Assembly: GCA_001599755.1 (NCBI GenBank) | Contig: BCHX01000001.1 | Coordinates: 372,001 to 436,000, forward strand | Length of the DNA: 64,000 nucleotides | Reading direction: 5' to 3' | DNA from: Gliomastix tumulicola | Lineage: Eukaryota; Ascomycota; Sordariomycetes; Hypocreales; Bionectriaceae | Shown: in pieces, positions 53,886 to 64,000 of the stretch | Layout: every line of letters begins with the position of its first letter | Numbering within the stretch: the stretch's first letter is position 1 | Program-made: the position numbers and the translations under genes | The notes under the pieces: generated by a model | Told to the model about the DNA's origin: nothing | Seen by the model: only the letters and a program-made list of their open reading frames with translations | Databases searched by the model: none

Positions 53886-54481
53886 ATTGAAGATGTTCTA
53901 GTAGGTCAACTCTCTGTTCAGTTGATCGAGAAGCGGTATATGCGGAACTGGAATGCGTCTGTCGTGAGGATGATTTCGACAGGCTGGACTTGAGGAAGCC
54001 TGGTGCGGATATATAGTGAGGCACTCGTATGTCTGCTAGCATTACTCTGCGGGACCGATGCCCGGACTTCGGAGACGAGGGTCCTAAGTCCGCCATATCG
54101 ACGAGATCTGAGCACAGGTGGCGGCTGCTGATTCAGTCGCAAATATTAGAGGAGGCGAGATGGGCAAGGGGAATGGGATGGACAAGAAACTCTGTCGTGA
54201 TTCCAGAATCGAGGTTCCTGGTGACCGAAATGGCGCTTGCCCCAAAGAGGAAATCAATGTGGTCGCCTCTAAAATCAGAAATCTGGGGCGATTTGGGAGA
54301 TGCCGCGAATCCGAATTCCATAACGTCAGCCCGACGACCACAGCTCTGCCCTTTTTCAGCTACCTTCATCTTCTCACCCTCGCATTGCCATCGCCGCCCA
54401 ACACCAGCGAACACAAAGACCATGAAAAGACAAGCATATATCATTGATTGATGGACTCTTGGGACCCTCACGGACTCCGAT
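53886..54481. promoter_or_regulatory. Shared divergent promoter, SDR and transcription factor
   Basis: 596 bases separate the two start codons. No defined site could be assigned. Confidence 0.5.
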
Positions 54482-55920
54482 ATGTCCGGTGCCAATTTCA
54501 CCTTCGTGCTCTCCACTCCCAAGGGGGAGGTCACTCAGTCCGAGTGGTTGAGAGTCCGCAGCTCGTGCATGAAAGGCAAAAATAAACGTCATGATTCACG
54601 CCGGTCTTTACGTGAGGCTAAACGAGCCGCTGCCGCCGCTAAGAAGGATCAGGGCAGAACCCTCGAAGACCATTCGACTGTTGCAATCCAGGCTGTGACA
54701 GACACGCTTCCTCCTCCTCCTCCACTGGATGGCGATCTCATACCTTTCGTCCATCAAGTGGATAGGACGTCGCGGGAGATGCTACATCGCTGTATGGTAC
54801 TTGGCCAAGTCTTCTCACTACAAGATCACTAACTTGGTTTTCGTCAACAGTCCTGTTATACTCCCGTCTCAAGCACGAATTCTACACGATCGACTTCATT
54901 GTCAACTTCGACAAATACATGACCGACCACTCTCCATGGCTTCTCACTGACGATGCCTTCTTTCACTCCGTCATCATGTCCACATCCGCAATGCAGGACT
55001 TCTTCCTCGGCCAGCCGCTCTCGGACATGACCCTCTACCATCTACGCAAGACCCTAGCCCTTCTGAACCAGCGTCTCTCGGACGGCGAGCTTTACCAAAT
55101 GGACTCCACAATCTGGATCATATTGGCCTTGGCTATGATCTCCGGCTTCTTTTGCGACTTCTCCACCACGGGGACACACATCGCCGGGCTCCGACAGATT
55201 GTCCATCTGCAAGGGGGCAGAAGCTTCCTCGAGGCGAGGCCAAAGATGCAGTTCAAGCTAGAGAGCCTGGAGTTCTCGTCTTGTCTAAGCTCCGGTGCCA
55301 AAGCACGACTCTGGGGTCCACCGATGACTTGGGATCCAATCTTCCCCTCGCTATCGGCGGCGCCTATCGACATCCCTTCCTTATTGTCTTACGATGAAAG
55401 AATCATGGCCGTGTTTAGCGACTTGCGGGAGCTGGTAGCGCTAGCGAACAGCCATGTCGCCTGCGAGTCGCGGCTAGATGGGGGTGTATTTCAGACAGCA
55501 ATGAGCTCGATACGATATCGCTCGCTGTTTCTCCTCGAGGACGACGGAATCAGGGGCACAACAGGTGAGCTGTTATGCTTGGGGATGCTGGCCTTCCTCA
55601 CGACCACGTTTGCCGTCCCTGGCAGAAGGCTTCCCTATCCTTACCTGGCCAGCCGCGTGCAAGAAGCCTACTGTAAGCAAGCAATCACGGCCTTGAGAGG
55701 GAGCTGCCACCTAGAATTGTGGCTTCTGCTTATGTGCGCCATGACGGTGGTCGATGTTGAAAAAGGCGGCGACAAGTGGTTTCGGGATCTTTGGATGGGA
55801 GAAACAAATCTTGAGACGAAATGGTTTACGCTGCGGCGATACATGCAAGATGTTGCTTGGTTCCCGAATATTCACGACAGGCTTGGTCAGCAAACATTCA
55901 TTGCTCTGGGAGGAAGATAA
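54482..55920 (+). CDS. Fungal transcription-factor-like protein (tachykinin-family type)
   Basis: Model: join(54482..54791,54851..55920), 459 aa; one 59-nt intron with a CACTAAC branch site. The N-terminus ANFTFVLSTPKGEVTQSEWLRVRSSCMKGKNKR (4-36) is the signature of a fungal family often mislabelled 'tachykinin': a FxFV strand, then R.H.M.GKN.. . RRSLREAKRAAAAAKK makes a basic helix. The C-terminal region (FLLYSRLKHEFYTIDFIVNF to the end) is the all-helical fungal-specific transcription-factor fold (PF11951-like), with RQIVHLQGGRSFLEARP as the conserved helix pair. No Zn2Cys6 cluster is present, so if it acts on DNA it does so by other means or through partners. Located head-to-head with an SDR gene that is itself next to an MFS transporter, so it may control them. 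Confidence 0.75.
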
Positions 55921-55966
55921 TGAAGCTAGCGTCAATTATCGTCTCAATACCCTGCTTCTGAGTCGT

Positions 55967-58914
55967 TCATCCGGCGCTTAAGTCCTCATCCATGTCGGAG
56001 TGTCTATCTTCAGCATCCTCAATCCCTTCCTCGTCAGACTCTTCGTCAAATCCATGGCCTTCTGAATCCATATCGCTTTGTCCATCAATAGAGCATTCCT
56101 CTTCGCTTTGCGCTTCGCCCATGTCTAGGCCCCCTTGAGATGAGCATGATGTCCCGTCAACGTTCCCCGTACAGTTCGAGCATTGACAGCCATCGTTGGC
56201 GTCCGTTGCCACTGGTGGCCAAGGCTCGTTGTCCCAGTATGGGCATTCAGTCTCCCTTCCCCGCCAGAGCGACTCAAACATCTCGCGAGTGTAGCCCTCG
56301 GTGTATTTCGCCCTTCGCTGATACCCAGCCCGGAAATCGAGGATATCCATGCCGCAAATCGACAGTGCTGAATCCCAGAGATCCCCGCAGTAGCTGCCGT
56401 GACGAATGTGCTCTTCCCATATGCAAATATTGCGATCAGATTCGTGACATTCGTAAACTCCTCTGAAGATTGGTAGGCCGTTCCACAGGATGAAGTATGG
56501 GTCTGCACCTGCGCGTAGAAGGAAAACAAGAACTTCCTGCTCTCTAGTGGCAGAAAATGAACCCGTGTGAAGCATATAGCCTAACCGCGGGCTGAACAAG
56601 CCTAAGCACGTGATTCCATGGCCATCAGTAGCATCGATGTCAAAGCCTAGAGCCAGGATAGCTGATACGTTGTCTTTGGTCGAGCCATCATGGATATTGA
56701 AACACGCACGGTGCAACATGTTCCGACCGTCCCGATCAACGGCGTGCTCTGTCGCATCTCTTAACGAGATAATCCCTAGAGAGATTGCTCTTTTTGCATG
56801 TTCCGCAGCTCGCTTCGTATAACTAATCAGTCACCTGTATTTAGAAGCCTTGTTATTAGAGAGTGTCTCACCCCTTGAGATTCTGTCGCCTGCGTTACTA
56901 GAAAAGGAGAAGTGTCGAGCGGTTGAAAGCACGCTAGAGGATCTGCGCCGGCGTCTAATAGGAGCTCCCTGCACGCATGAGAGCGGCTCAGTTCACGGCT
57001 CTCCATCTCAAAGTCGTTGAGACTATATTGCAACGCATTTCTGATGTGATGTCAGTGATTCCCATCAAGTATAATAGTTGCAAATGAGAACTGGTTGACA
57101 CGCACATCAAAATCTCTCCAAACCGGTATCCAACATGGTCAACGTCGAGTCCATGTCGTAGGAGATATTTCATGACAGTCGGCTGCTGAGCTGCATACTA
57201 ATCGGTCGAGCTAAACGTTACTGCCGGCTCTCTCGACACTCTAGCTAGGCTCAAAAAAAAAAAAAAAAACCATAGTTGGGAGAGTCGAAAATTTGACTTA
57301 CAAATAGTAAAGAAAGTCCATTCTCATCTGTGTCCCGCAGGCTTGCCTCGCCCTTTTGCAACATGTCCCGGAGTCCCTGCAAGTCACCGTTCTCGACAAC
57401 TTGAAAAACGCGGGATGTTTCAGGCAGAACCGGGTTGACGGCGAGAAACGATATCGACTTGAAGTTTCCGGTGGCCCAGTTCTTCGAGCTGTACTCTGAT
57501 GCAATAAGCATGTACGGATTCTGCTGCGAGTGTGGTGTGAAAGTGACGGTCGTCAAACACTCCATGGGCAGTCCGTCTGTATCCTGGGCACCGAGTGTCA
57601 AATTTCGAGACTGTCGATGAACACAGTCAAATTCTCTGCATCTGCACTTCAACAACATCTTCCTCCTCTTCAATGTGAGAGATCCTGACGACAAGGGTAT
57701 TGCGTCAAAAGATAAGTCTTGCTCGATGATATCGGTTCGTCGCCTTCGCTTCTTCTGGCGATATGCAGCCTGGTCTAAAATTCCGTCAGTGATAAGAAGA
57801 GAACCCCGAGACTCTAAACAGCTCTCACCTCTCGGATTGATCGTCATCGTATTACTGCCGTGGACTTTGTTGAAGCGGGCGATTGACTGAGAAAGTTGGC
57901 CATATTTGCGACTGCAGCAAAACCTTTCGGCATTTTCGGATAGGCTTTCCGTCTTCTTTTTGGCTTCACTCAGAATGTTGCCCAGGTCTTCGATGATGGA
58001 GGCACAGGTATCGTCGTCACTGAAGAAAGTGTCGTATGTGCACTCCTTCTCTTGGACCAGCCGGCCAAGACGCTCGATACTCTCCAGTAGGTTCTCGTCC
58101 ACACTCTCGAGGTGATCCGCGTGAGAAATAGCCACGTCTCGCATGGTCTCGTCTCCTTCTCCAACAATCTCCCCAAGGATACCAGAAGCTGCACTGGCTT
58201 GAGCTAGGCTTGTGTTCTGCTGCTGCAAGAGCTGTAGAATCTGGGCCAGAGTATCCTGCATCGCACCGGCTTGGGAATTGCTCACGGATGCTGCTGATTG
58301 AGTGAGAAGTGCGGCATGGGCGTCGAGTCGGGACTTTATTTCATCGTGATATTGGGAGGCTGTTTCGGTGTGGAGGGCAGACGCGTGCTCGATTCTTCCG
58401 ATTGCAGAATTGGCATCGACGATCATGGATTTAATGCCCATCGTGATTTTACTAGTCGGTGATGAGTATTTTTATTTACCAAGGTGATAGATAGAGGTGC
58501 AAAAGCTCACCTATTGATGACCTCCAGATGGGTGCTGATATTGCCATTATGTCGCGATATCTTGGTGGTGATGACCTCGAGATCCTTCTCGCTCACAATT
58601 GTCTTCAATCGGTTCCATACGCGACCGGCGACCTTCTGGCCGTGTGTGAGCTGGACACTCTGCAGCTTGGCGGCAAAGTCGTCAACATCGGCCACAGACG
58701 CCTTGACGGCATTGAGGAGGCCAGCATATTCGATACTGGTACTGTCGATGGATTGGTCGTTGCAGGTGTGCAGCTGTTGGATTCGCTCGAGCAGACCGTG
58801 GAACTGGAGCACGCTTTCAGCGGTCTTTCGCACGAGATCCGGGCCGTTTCGGATGGCGGAAATCGTGTCGCAGATGGTCTTTGTGGCCGTCAGCATCGAG
58901 AAAACGCTCTCCAT
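55967..58914 (-). CDS. Ankyrin-repeat protein with HeLo/NLR-like N-terminus
   Basis: Model: complement(join(55967..56812,56872..57040,57106..57197,57302..58451,58511..58914)), 886 aa. The first ~135 residues (VFSMLTATKTICDTISAIRN, TAESVLQFHGLLERIQQL) are helical and resemble the HeLo-like N-terminal domain of fungal NLR-type proteins. A coiled-coil region follows (LAQILQLLQQQNTSLAQ, ESLSENAERFCCSRK). A basic KKRRRRTD stretch could be a nuclear signal. Ankyrin repeats run from about 490: FQVVENGDLQGLRDMLQKGE, YAAQQPTVMKYLLRHGLDVDH, CRELLLDAGADPLACF, NMLHRACFNIHDGS. The tail is very acidic. There is no NACHT ATPase, so it is an adaptor or truncated relative. The first three splices are clear; the last uses an AAG acceptor and is less sure. 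A 17-base poly-T lies in the intron at 57198-57301. Confidence 0.72.
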
Positions 58915-59311
58915 CTCGACGGCAAGCGCTCGCCGATGAGCGTGCCGCGGTCGCTGATAGTGATGGTGATGGAGGAGATTTGAAATGGGGAGAAGGAAAG
59001 CCGAGGAAAAGAAACCAGGCGGTCTGGGTGGCTAAGGATGAAGCAAGCAGGAAATGATTGGCTCTCGGGGGCTGAAATCGACACAGCCGCTTATGCACCT
59101 CCTGCTGCAGGCTGACTCGCCTGCGCCACGCTGCCTTACCGCTGAATTGGCCTCCGCCATTATCGCCTCATCATGCCAAGCCCCGCAATCTACTCACCGA
59201 CTCTCTGAAAACGACACACATATGCAACTATCAAGGATATGTTGAAGGTTGCAACTAGACCATCAATTTAGTCATATCTATCACGTATTGCTAACTACTC
59301 AGAGGCGAAAA
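58915..59311. other. Intergenic, upstream of ankyrin gene
   Basis: Minus-strand reading just upstream of the ankyrin start gives ISSITITISDRGTLIG in another frame. It may be leader sequence or a sign that the true N-terminus is longer with an unseen intron. Confidence 0.4.
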
Positions 59312-59851
59312 TCAGTGCAGATTCTCCGCGTGTTCCTCCTCCTCGTCAAAACTATACATATCTTCCTCATCGTCCATGAAGGCATGCTCATGATCGAAAG
59401 CCTCCTCCTCCTTCTCTTGCTGCCTCAACAGCTCTGCTTTCTTCCGGGTCTCATACTCGTCTGACGCCTTCTGCTCGTCCGTCTTCTCCTTGAAAATGAC
59501 AGAGATGCCGCTACAGGGGCCTGCATAGCCCACCCCCGACATGGCCAGCCATCTCAAGGCTCCGGCTGCGTCAATGACGCGCATGTCGATCGTGCAATGA
59601 GCATCCGGATCCACAGTACCCATGTGGCCCCAGACGGTGATGGGGCAGCCCGGGGTGCTGATGAGGCATTGCGGCTTTGATGTGACGTCTACATCGGTGA
59701 ACTGGTAGTAGGGTCGGTCAATGAGCCAGTCAATGAGCATGTGGCACTCGGCCTGGAAGTTGTCGTTCTCGTCAAGCATGGCGTCAGTTGAATCGTCAAA
59801 CATGATCTCAGCTGAGTCATCAAACATGATGTTATTTGAGTCCTCGAACAT
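59312..59851 (-). CDS. Small acidic protein with 8-residue N-terminal repeats
   Basis: Single exon, 179 aa. The first 30 residues are four imperfect copies of MFDDSAEI: MFEDSNNI, MFDDSAEI, MFDDSTDA, MLDENDN. Each copy starts with Met, so four in-frame ATGs stand 24 bases apart and the true start is unsure. The middle (FQAECHMLIDWLIDRPYYQF, CLISTPGCPITVWGHMG, VIDAAGALRWLAMSGVGYAG) looks like a compact beta-rich domain I do not recognise. The last ~55 residues form a charged helix (EKTDEQKASDEYETRKKAEL) ending in an acidic tail (DDEEDMYSFDEEEEHAE). No signal peptide. Function unknown; it has the look of a lineage-specific gene. Confidence 0.65.
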   Translation of the reverse strand: MFEDSNNIMFDDSAEIMFDDSTDAMLDENDNFQAECHMLIDWLIDRPYYQFTDVDVTSKPQCLISTPGCPITVWGHMGTVDPDAHCTIDMRVIDAAGALRWLAMSGVGYAGPCSGISVIFKEKTDEQKASDEYETRKKAELLRQQEKEEEAFDHEHAFMDDEEDMYSFDEEEEHAENLH

Positions 59852-60692
59852 GATGGCAACTGACTAAAGCTTGGACTGAAGCACTTGTAATGTAACGCTA
59901 CTAGCAGGATGATTCAAGTTATTTAATGGAATGAATGTAAGGTGTGTGAATGTTTGAAGGTCAAGGTGATGCTGAGAGTGAGGTGGTAGTATTTCGTCCG
60001 TAGATGAAGGATGCCGTAAGTTTATATGCCTTATCAGAAAGAGCTGGTCGGATACTCAAGCTTGACCGTGCTTGACGGAATGCTGCATATTCAGGTGACC
60101 ACAGGACGAACGGTATTCAATGACAAAGAGATCAGTGCTGAACTTGATACTGTGTAGCCCAGGCGGGATGAACGTCAGGCTCTATTCAGAGTCCAGCTGT
60201 ATTCGTCACTTCTCAAGTCTTCTCAGAGGGAAATGGAAGTCCTTCCTCCAACCTTCACCTTTCAGCGCACCGTAAGTCTGTTTGCTGAACAGTGGTCAGA
60301 TGAGCCTTGAACGAGATAGATAACTGCAGGTAATGACCCTTTGAGTCTGTTCTTCACAGAAAAGACAAGCATGTTTGAACATGTTCTATCGCCGTCACAT
60401 CAGATTTCTCGCGGCTGTGGTGCTCCTGTCAGCGTCCCAAATGTCCCCTTTTATTCGACATTGTTCGCACTCTCCTCCAACATCCAACGTGCTTCTTTCA
60501 CACCACTCCCTGTTGACAACCTACAAGGAATTTAAAACCAACAGGCATCCCAACCATCGACTTCCGCTCGCGCGCCCAGGTTTTCATCTACATATACTCA
60601 TCAACAAGAACAGCTACCTACACTCACCGACACCCTCTCGGCGGCCACCAAGCCCCTGCCTGCGTCAAGGCCGCCTCTACAAGTCCAACCTC
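59852..60692. other. Divergent intergenic region and leader
   Basis: The plus-strand frame is open from 60375 into the next gene, but its composition before 60693 is leader-like (His/Pro/Ser-rich). No other gene seen. Confidence 0.5.
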
Positions 60693-61196
60693 ATGTACGG
60701 CAACACACGCATGCTCGCCGACATCATGCAGCAGGCACCCGAGATACCCAAGCACGGTACCAGGTTCGCCGAGCTCAGCTTCCTCCAGCTCAAGGATCGC
60801 TTCGCCCAGTTCACCGAGCGCATCAACGTCCTCAAGGTCGAGAAGGAGCGCCTCGAGCTCGACCATTGGCAGAGCAAGATTGAGCGAAGCATCCTCGTCG
60901 GCAGCCCCTCGAACCCGTTCGGCCGCTCCGGTCTCCTCGGCCACCTGTCCGGTCGCGAGACGAAGGAGTGGAGGAAGAAGACCCGCGAGACGCTCGATGC
61001 CAAGATCAAAACGCTCGAGACCGACATCTGGGTCAAGGGAAACGAGATCAAGATTCTGAAGGACTACCTCGACGAGCTCACGGCTAGGATGGCTGCGAAG
61101 GCGGATGAGCAGGGAGCGGCACCCATTAGTGATGATCCTCCCGATTATCCGGCCGACGAATGCCCTCCTGCCTACTCGGAGGCGACCGCAGCTTAA
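60693..61196 (+). CDS. Coiled-coil protein with PPxY motifs
   Basis: Single exon, 167 aa from MYGNTRMLADIM. Residues ~30-70 (SFLQLKDRFAQFTERINVLK, VEKERLELDHWQSKIER) and ~90-130 (REEW-type KEWRKKTRETLDAKIKTLET, KGNEIKILKDYLDELTARM) form two helices, probably an antiparallel coiled-coil pair. Between them is a Gly/Ser turn (VGSPSNPFGRSGLLGHLSG). The tail carries DDPPDYPADECPPAYSEA, two PPxY motifs that bind WW domains, as in adaptors of Nedd4/Rsp5-type ubiquitin ligases. A role as a WW-domain ligand is therefore possible; nothing else is known. The upstream start at 60375 would add 106 residues without recognisable order. Confidence 0.65.
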   Translation: MYGNTRMLADIMQQAPEIPKHGTRFAELSFLQLKDRFAQFTERINVLKVEKERLELDHWQSKIERSILVGSPSNPFGRSGLLGHLSGRETKEWRKKTRETLDAKIKTLETDIWVKGNEIKILKDYLDELTARMAAKADEQGAAPISDDPPDYPADECPPAYSEATAA

Positions 61197-61633
61197 ACGA
61201 CTGTTTCAGCACACACCTGCGCAACGAAGATTTCGACCTGTAGTCATTCCTTGGCCCCATGAGGCTCATCACCAACTTTCTTTCATTTGTACGGTCAATT
61301 TGGGAGCAATGTATCGCGGCGGAATTCACTTGTACGCTAGATGACAGGCACTACAGACGCATGAAATAGATTGCCTCATCGCGAATAGCATTGTCGAGCG
61401 CCAGTGACAGGTCAGACTATTGCTTTCGACTGCACGCTGTGGAATTGGTCTCCTCTGTTGTCTGCTTAAACTCAGTTCGTAAGCATCCAAGCTCAGAACA
61501 GACTTGAAGAACTCTCGAAGCTTGCGCATATTATAGCATTGTGTAGAGGTATATCGAAGAGACATAAACAAAAGCATTCTATTCGCATTGTTCGTAGCTA
61601 CTCCAACTCAGCACTGTTCTCAACTCTCCCACC
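61197..61633. other. Intergenic between convergent genes
   Basis: 437 bases, no gene or repeat recognised. Confidence 0.6.
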
Positions 61634-62713
61634 TCAGCCCAAGCTCAAACGAGCCACGCGGCCCCTAGAGCCAGAAGCCCAACAAGTGAACGCATTCAGA
61701 CACTCCACGCTGTCAAAGGTGCCATTGTCAAAATTGTGCCACCTCCTGCCTCCATCCAAAGTGAAATCTGATCCAGTCGGGCCAACGGCGAGAGCTACAG
61801 TGGGAAGACCAGGCACCCACGACGCACCAGATCTGTAGCCACCGGGGAACTTCTTTGATGGCTTCCAGGTGGCGCCGCCGTCAGCCGACCAAGCAGCGTT
61901 GTTCTGGTTGCCTGTCGGGTCCTCGAAGTCGCCGCCGACGGCAAGACCGTGCTTAGCATCACGGAACTGCACGGAGAAGACACCGCCTGCAGGACCTCCA
62001 GCCAGGGCGCTGTTTGTCGCCGTCCATTCGTGGCCGTCATCGCTGTGGAAGATTCGGCCAGGGTCGACTCCGCCGGAGGCGAGATACCAGCGCCCGGCAG
62101 CAGTAGACAGGCACGTTCCACTGGCAGCAAAACCAAACTCGCCCTCGAGGGCATCCGGCATACCAGCAGGATCGACGATGCTCCAGGTAGCGCCGCTATC
62201 GGTCGTCTCGATAAGGCGGAACTTCGAATCAACGGGATCTCCGACAGCGAACCCATGCTCCGGTGATTCAAAGTCGATGCAGTTGTAGAATGCCGTCGGC
62301 TCCTCGTTCGTAAAGGTCCTCGTCCAGGACTCGCCGCCGTCGTCGGTCACATAGACGCGCGAGTCGGTGCCCTCACCAATGGACAAAATGACAGCTCGAT
62401 CCTTGGACCAGGCCTGAACGTCCCGGAACTCGAGGCTTTGGTCCTCCTCATCCAGGGCCGGGCCAACGGCGTCCCAGGTAGCTCCGCCATCAGTGGTCCG
62501 GAGCACCGTGCCTTGGCTTCCAGCGACCCAGGCGATCTTCCCAGAGACGGGAGCGAGGCCTCTGAATTGGGCGGTCGTTCCCGTGGGCGTGAGCTTCCAT
62601 GAGAGATGCTTTCCGAAGAGCGGATTGGCCGATTCGACAGGCGTAGCAGCCAATTGACTTGGGAGGAGCCCAACGGCCAGCAGGGCTGTGGCGAGACGAC
62701 TGAATGAAGCCAT
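61634..62713 (-). CDS. Secreted Asp-box (BNR-type) beta-propeller protein
   Basis: Single exon, 359 aa. The ATG at 62713 (MASFSRLATALLAVGLLPSQLAA) gives a clean signal peptide, and the frame's first ATG at 62758 would spoil it. At least five Asp boxes (S/T-x-D-x-G-x-x-W) are visible: RTTDGGATWDAV, VTDDGGESWTRTF, TTDSGATWSIV, HSDDGHEWTAT and WSADGGATWKPS, plus FTLDGGRRWHNF near the end. Each marks a blade of a six- or seven-bladed propeller. The organisation resembles bacterial and fungal secreted oxidoreductase-like or YCF48-like proteins and the propellers of sortilin/Vps10. There is no Vps10 C-terminal Cys region or membrane anchor, so it should be secreted. No sialidase catalytic Arg triad or FRIP motif is obvious, so enzymatic activity is not claimed. 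Confidence 0.82.
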   Translation of the reverse strand: MASFSRLATALLAVGLLPSQLAATPVESANPLFGKHLSWKLTPTGTTAQFRGLAPVSGKIAWVAGSQGTVLRTTDGGATWDAVGPALDEEDQSLEFRDVQAWSKDRAVILSIGEGTDSRVYVTDDGGESWTRTFTNEEPTAFYNCIDFESPEHGFAVGDPVDSKFRLIETTDSGATWSIVDPAGMPDALEGEFGFAASGTCLSTAAGRWYLASGGVDPGRIFHSDDGHEWTATNSALAGGPAGGVFSVQFRDAKHGLAVGGDFEDPTGNQNNAAWSADGGATWKPSKKFPGGYRSGASWVPGLPTVALAVGPTGSDFTLDGGRRWHNFDNGTFDSVECLNAFTCWASGSRGRVARLSLG

Positions 62714-63301
62714 GATGAATGTGCTGTGTCGAGGAATGATAAGTCGGAAGCTGTTCAATTCGAAATGGGAGGGATGCGGTCCCTTTTGTTCCTGCTTCCT
62801 GGTAAATTAGTGCTCAGCGACCTTCCCGCTTGAGAAGGTGATCAGCGTGCTTCCATCGCTCGCTTGGGAACTTGTGTGATGCCTCTTTGGACCCTTGCTC
62901 GCGTGCGGCTGGTCTTGATTGACGATTGAGCACGAAATGGATCCATAAGACCTGCGGGGAAGGTCGAACAGCACTGGATTCTTGTTTTCCTCGTCGCACG
63001 ACTCAGACTCAGAGACAGATTATGGACTTGGGAGCTGAGGGGGATCCCCTGATTTCTGGGCTACCTACCCTAAAGTCACAACCGCTCGAGACAACGATCA
63101 TGCCCAGCATTGTTCACCCGTCACGGAAGTTCTTATGCATTATGCTACCTATTCCTCATCATTGAGTCTCCATAATCACTAGTCCGATTCTCAAGCTCCC
63201 TGTCCGTTGACAGATCCTCTGGGGTTGGTCTCTCATGATGCCATTCAAGGTGCCGCCCACACATTAGCATTGCATCGGCCAATATCCCTCCAAGTGCCCG
63301 T
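62714..63301. other. Intergenic, no gene seen
   Basis: It contains the promoter of the Asp-box gene and the 3' region of the AAA ATPase gene. Confidence 0.55.
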
Positions 63302-64000
63302 TCAATTGCTCATCTTGATCATGTTCTTCTGCGTCTCCTTGTAGCTCTGCAGCTGGTCCCGGAAATCCCGCTTGAACGTCTTCACATTGTCAAACGCCCT
63401 CTTCAAATCCGCCTTGGTGAGCCGCTCGGGCTTCCCACGGTGCTCATAGTTCGCCCGCGCCAGACTCAGCGCCGTGGTCACAATGTTGCGAATCTGGCGA
63501 CCGTCGAGCTTCTCGTCGTAGACCGACTCGCTGAGCCACTCTTTGATGCCGTCGTAGTCCTCTACCAGGCCTCTGTTATCGAGCACGTCGAGGAAATTCT
63601 GGAAGACGCCCTCCATCTGACCGGGCTTCAGGCTGGGGTAGGAGATGGCCATGTGAATACGCGATGGTATCGCGATGTCGAAGTCGGCGATTTGATTCGT
63701 GGTCAAGAACAATATACCGTGGTAATACTCCAGGACGCGGAGAAAGACTATCCAGACATGTCAGTCTTGTGCTTACATCGAGGATGGATGAGGCAGGTTC
63801 ACATACCAGAGACAAGGGCATTTTGGTCTGTTGAGCGGATGGCATTTCCACGCCCGCGGCTCTCGAGAAACACGTCTGCCTCGTCGATGAGGAGAATTGC
63901 CTGCCATCTGGTGGCGAGCTCAAAGATCTTCGACAAGTTGGCTTCCACGTTCTTGGGATCGGTGCCAACATCGGCAACGCTGATGGAGAAGAGAGGCTTG
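63302..64000 (-). CDS. AAA+ ATPase, 3' part only (runs off the window)
   Basis: Partial: complement(join(63302..63747,63807..>64000)); a 59-nt intron joins G|TC. The visible part starts inside the AAA module. KPLFSISVADVGTDPKNVEA precedes the Walker B motif AILLIDEADVFLESRG, then DQNALVS|VFLRVLEYYHGILFLTTNQ, which holds the sensor-1 Asn (TTN). FDIAIPSRIHMAISYPSLKPGQ is the arginine-finger region (PSRIH), and the C-terminal lid follows (LDGRQIRNIVTTALSLARA), with GRQIRN the sensor-2 motif. Fungal AAA proteins of this type are usually 600-1000 aa with an N-terminal region of unknown role. The Walker A part lies beyond the window. Function not assigned. Confidence 0.88.

Noticed and set aside
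60375..60692. N-terminal extension of the coiled-coil protein
   Set aside because: The composition is His/Pro/Ser-rich like a leader, and MYGNTRML at 60693 begins the ordered sequence.
1..64000. tRNA genes and transposons
   Set aside because: I looked for B-box-like GGTTCGA motifs with matching acceptor stems, and for terminal repeats with transposase or reverse-transcriptase motifs, and found none. A tRNAscan or RepeatMasker run would be decisive.

Overview
This window is nuclear DNA of a filamentous ascomycete (Pezizomycotina, most likely a Sordariomycete; the order cannot be fixed from sequence alone). Genes are split by short introns (42-101 nt) with GTRNGT-type donors, CTRAY-like branch points and YAG acceptors. 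Coding DNA is GC-rich at third positions, and intergenic DNA carries AC, GA and GGAT microsatellites. The families present (HET, velvet-like, AzgA purine permease, Dal5-type MFS, Crh-type GH16, GH128-like, fungal transcription factors) are typical of this group. About 26 protein genes or gene relics are supported. I saw no tRNA, rRNA, transposon or CRISPR array.

Layout. 0-20 kb: a small conserved fungal protein; an EthD-type protein with one intron; a secreted FAD-linked oxidoreductase (3.8-5.3 kb); a large SH3 protein (5.6-8.5 kb, minus); 3 kb of gene-free microsatellite-rich DNA; an AzgA-type purine permease (11.5-13.5 kb); then a divergent pair of a flavin monooxygenase (15.2-16.7 kb, minus) and an allantoate-permease-like MFS transporter (17.5-19.4 kb, plus). 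20-32 kb: a relic of an RZ-type zinc finger and, 1.7 kb downstream, an intact gene with the same finger; a secreted protein built from about 15 tandem 12-residue repeats; an F-box-like protein; and a tail-to-tail pair of secreted carbohydrate enzymes (GH128-like and Crh-like GH16).

32-46 kb: an F-box-like gene behind a 17-bp minisatellite and crossed by an in-frame TAG; two alpha/beta hydrolases; a short unknown gene; two tandem small velvet-like proteins; a Ser/Gly/Tyr-rich low-complexity protein with a four-cysteine finger; and another F-box-like protein. 46-64 kb: a HET pseudogene that has lost the first half of its domain; an atypical kinase; an MFS transporter, a short-chain dehydrogenase and a transcription factor side by side; an ankyrin protein with a HeLo/NLR-like N-terminus; two small unknown proteins; a secreted Asp-box protein; and the 3' end of an AAA ATPase gene running off the window.

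Functional grouping. Three arrangements look like working units: FMO with MFS sharing a 780-bp promoter; GH128-like with GH16, both beta-glucan-directed; and MFS, SDR and transcription factor (50.8-55.9 kb), which resembles a small metabolic or detoxification cluster. The stretch from about 41 to 60 kb is accessory in character, with velvet-like fragments, a broken HET gene, a kinase and an ankyrin/HeLo-like protein. All exon coordinates below were derived by reading splice sites and checking that phases join. They are gene models without transcript support.
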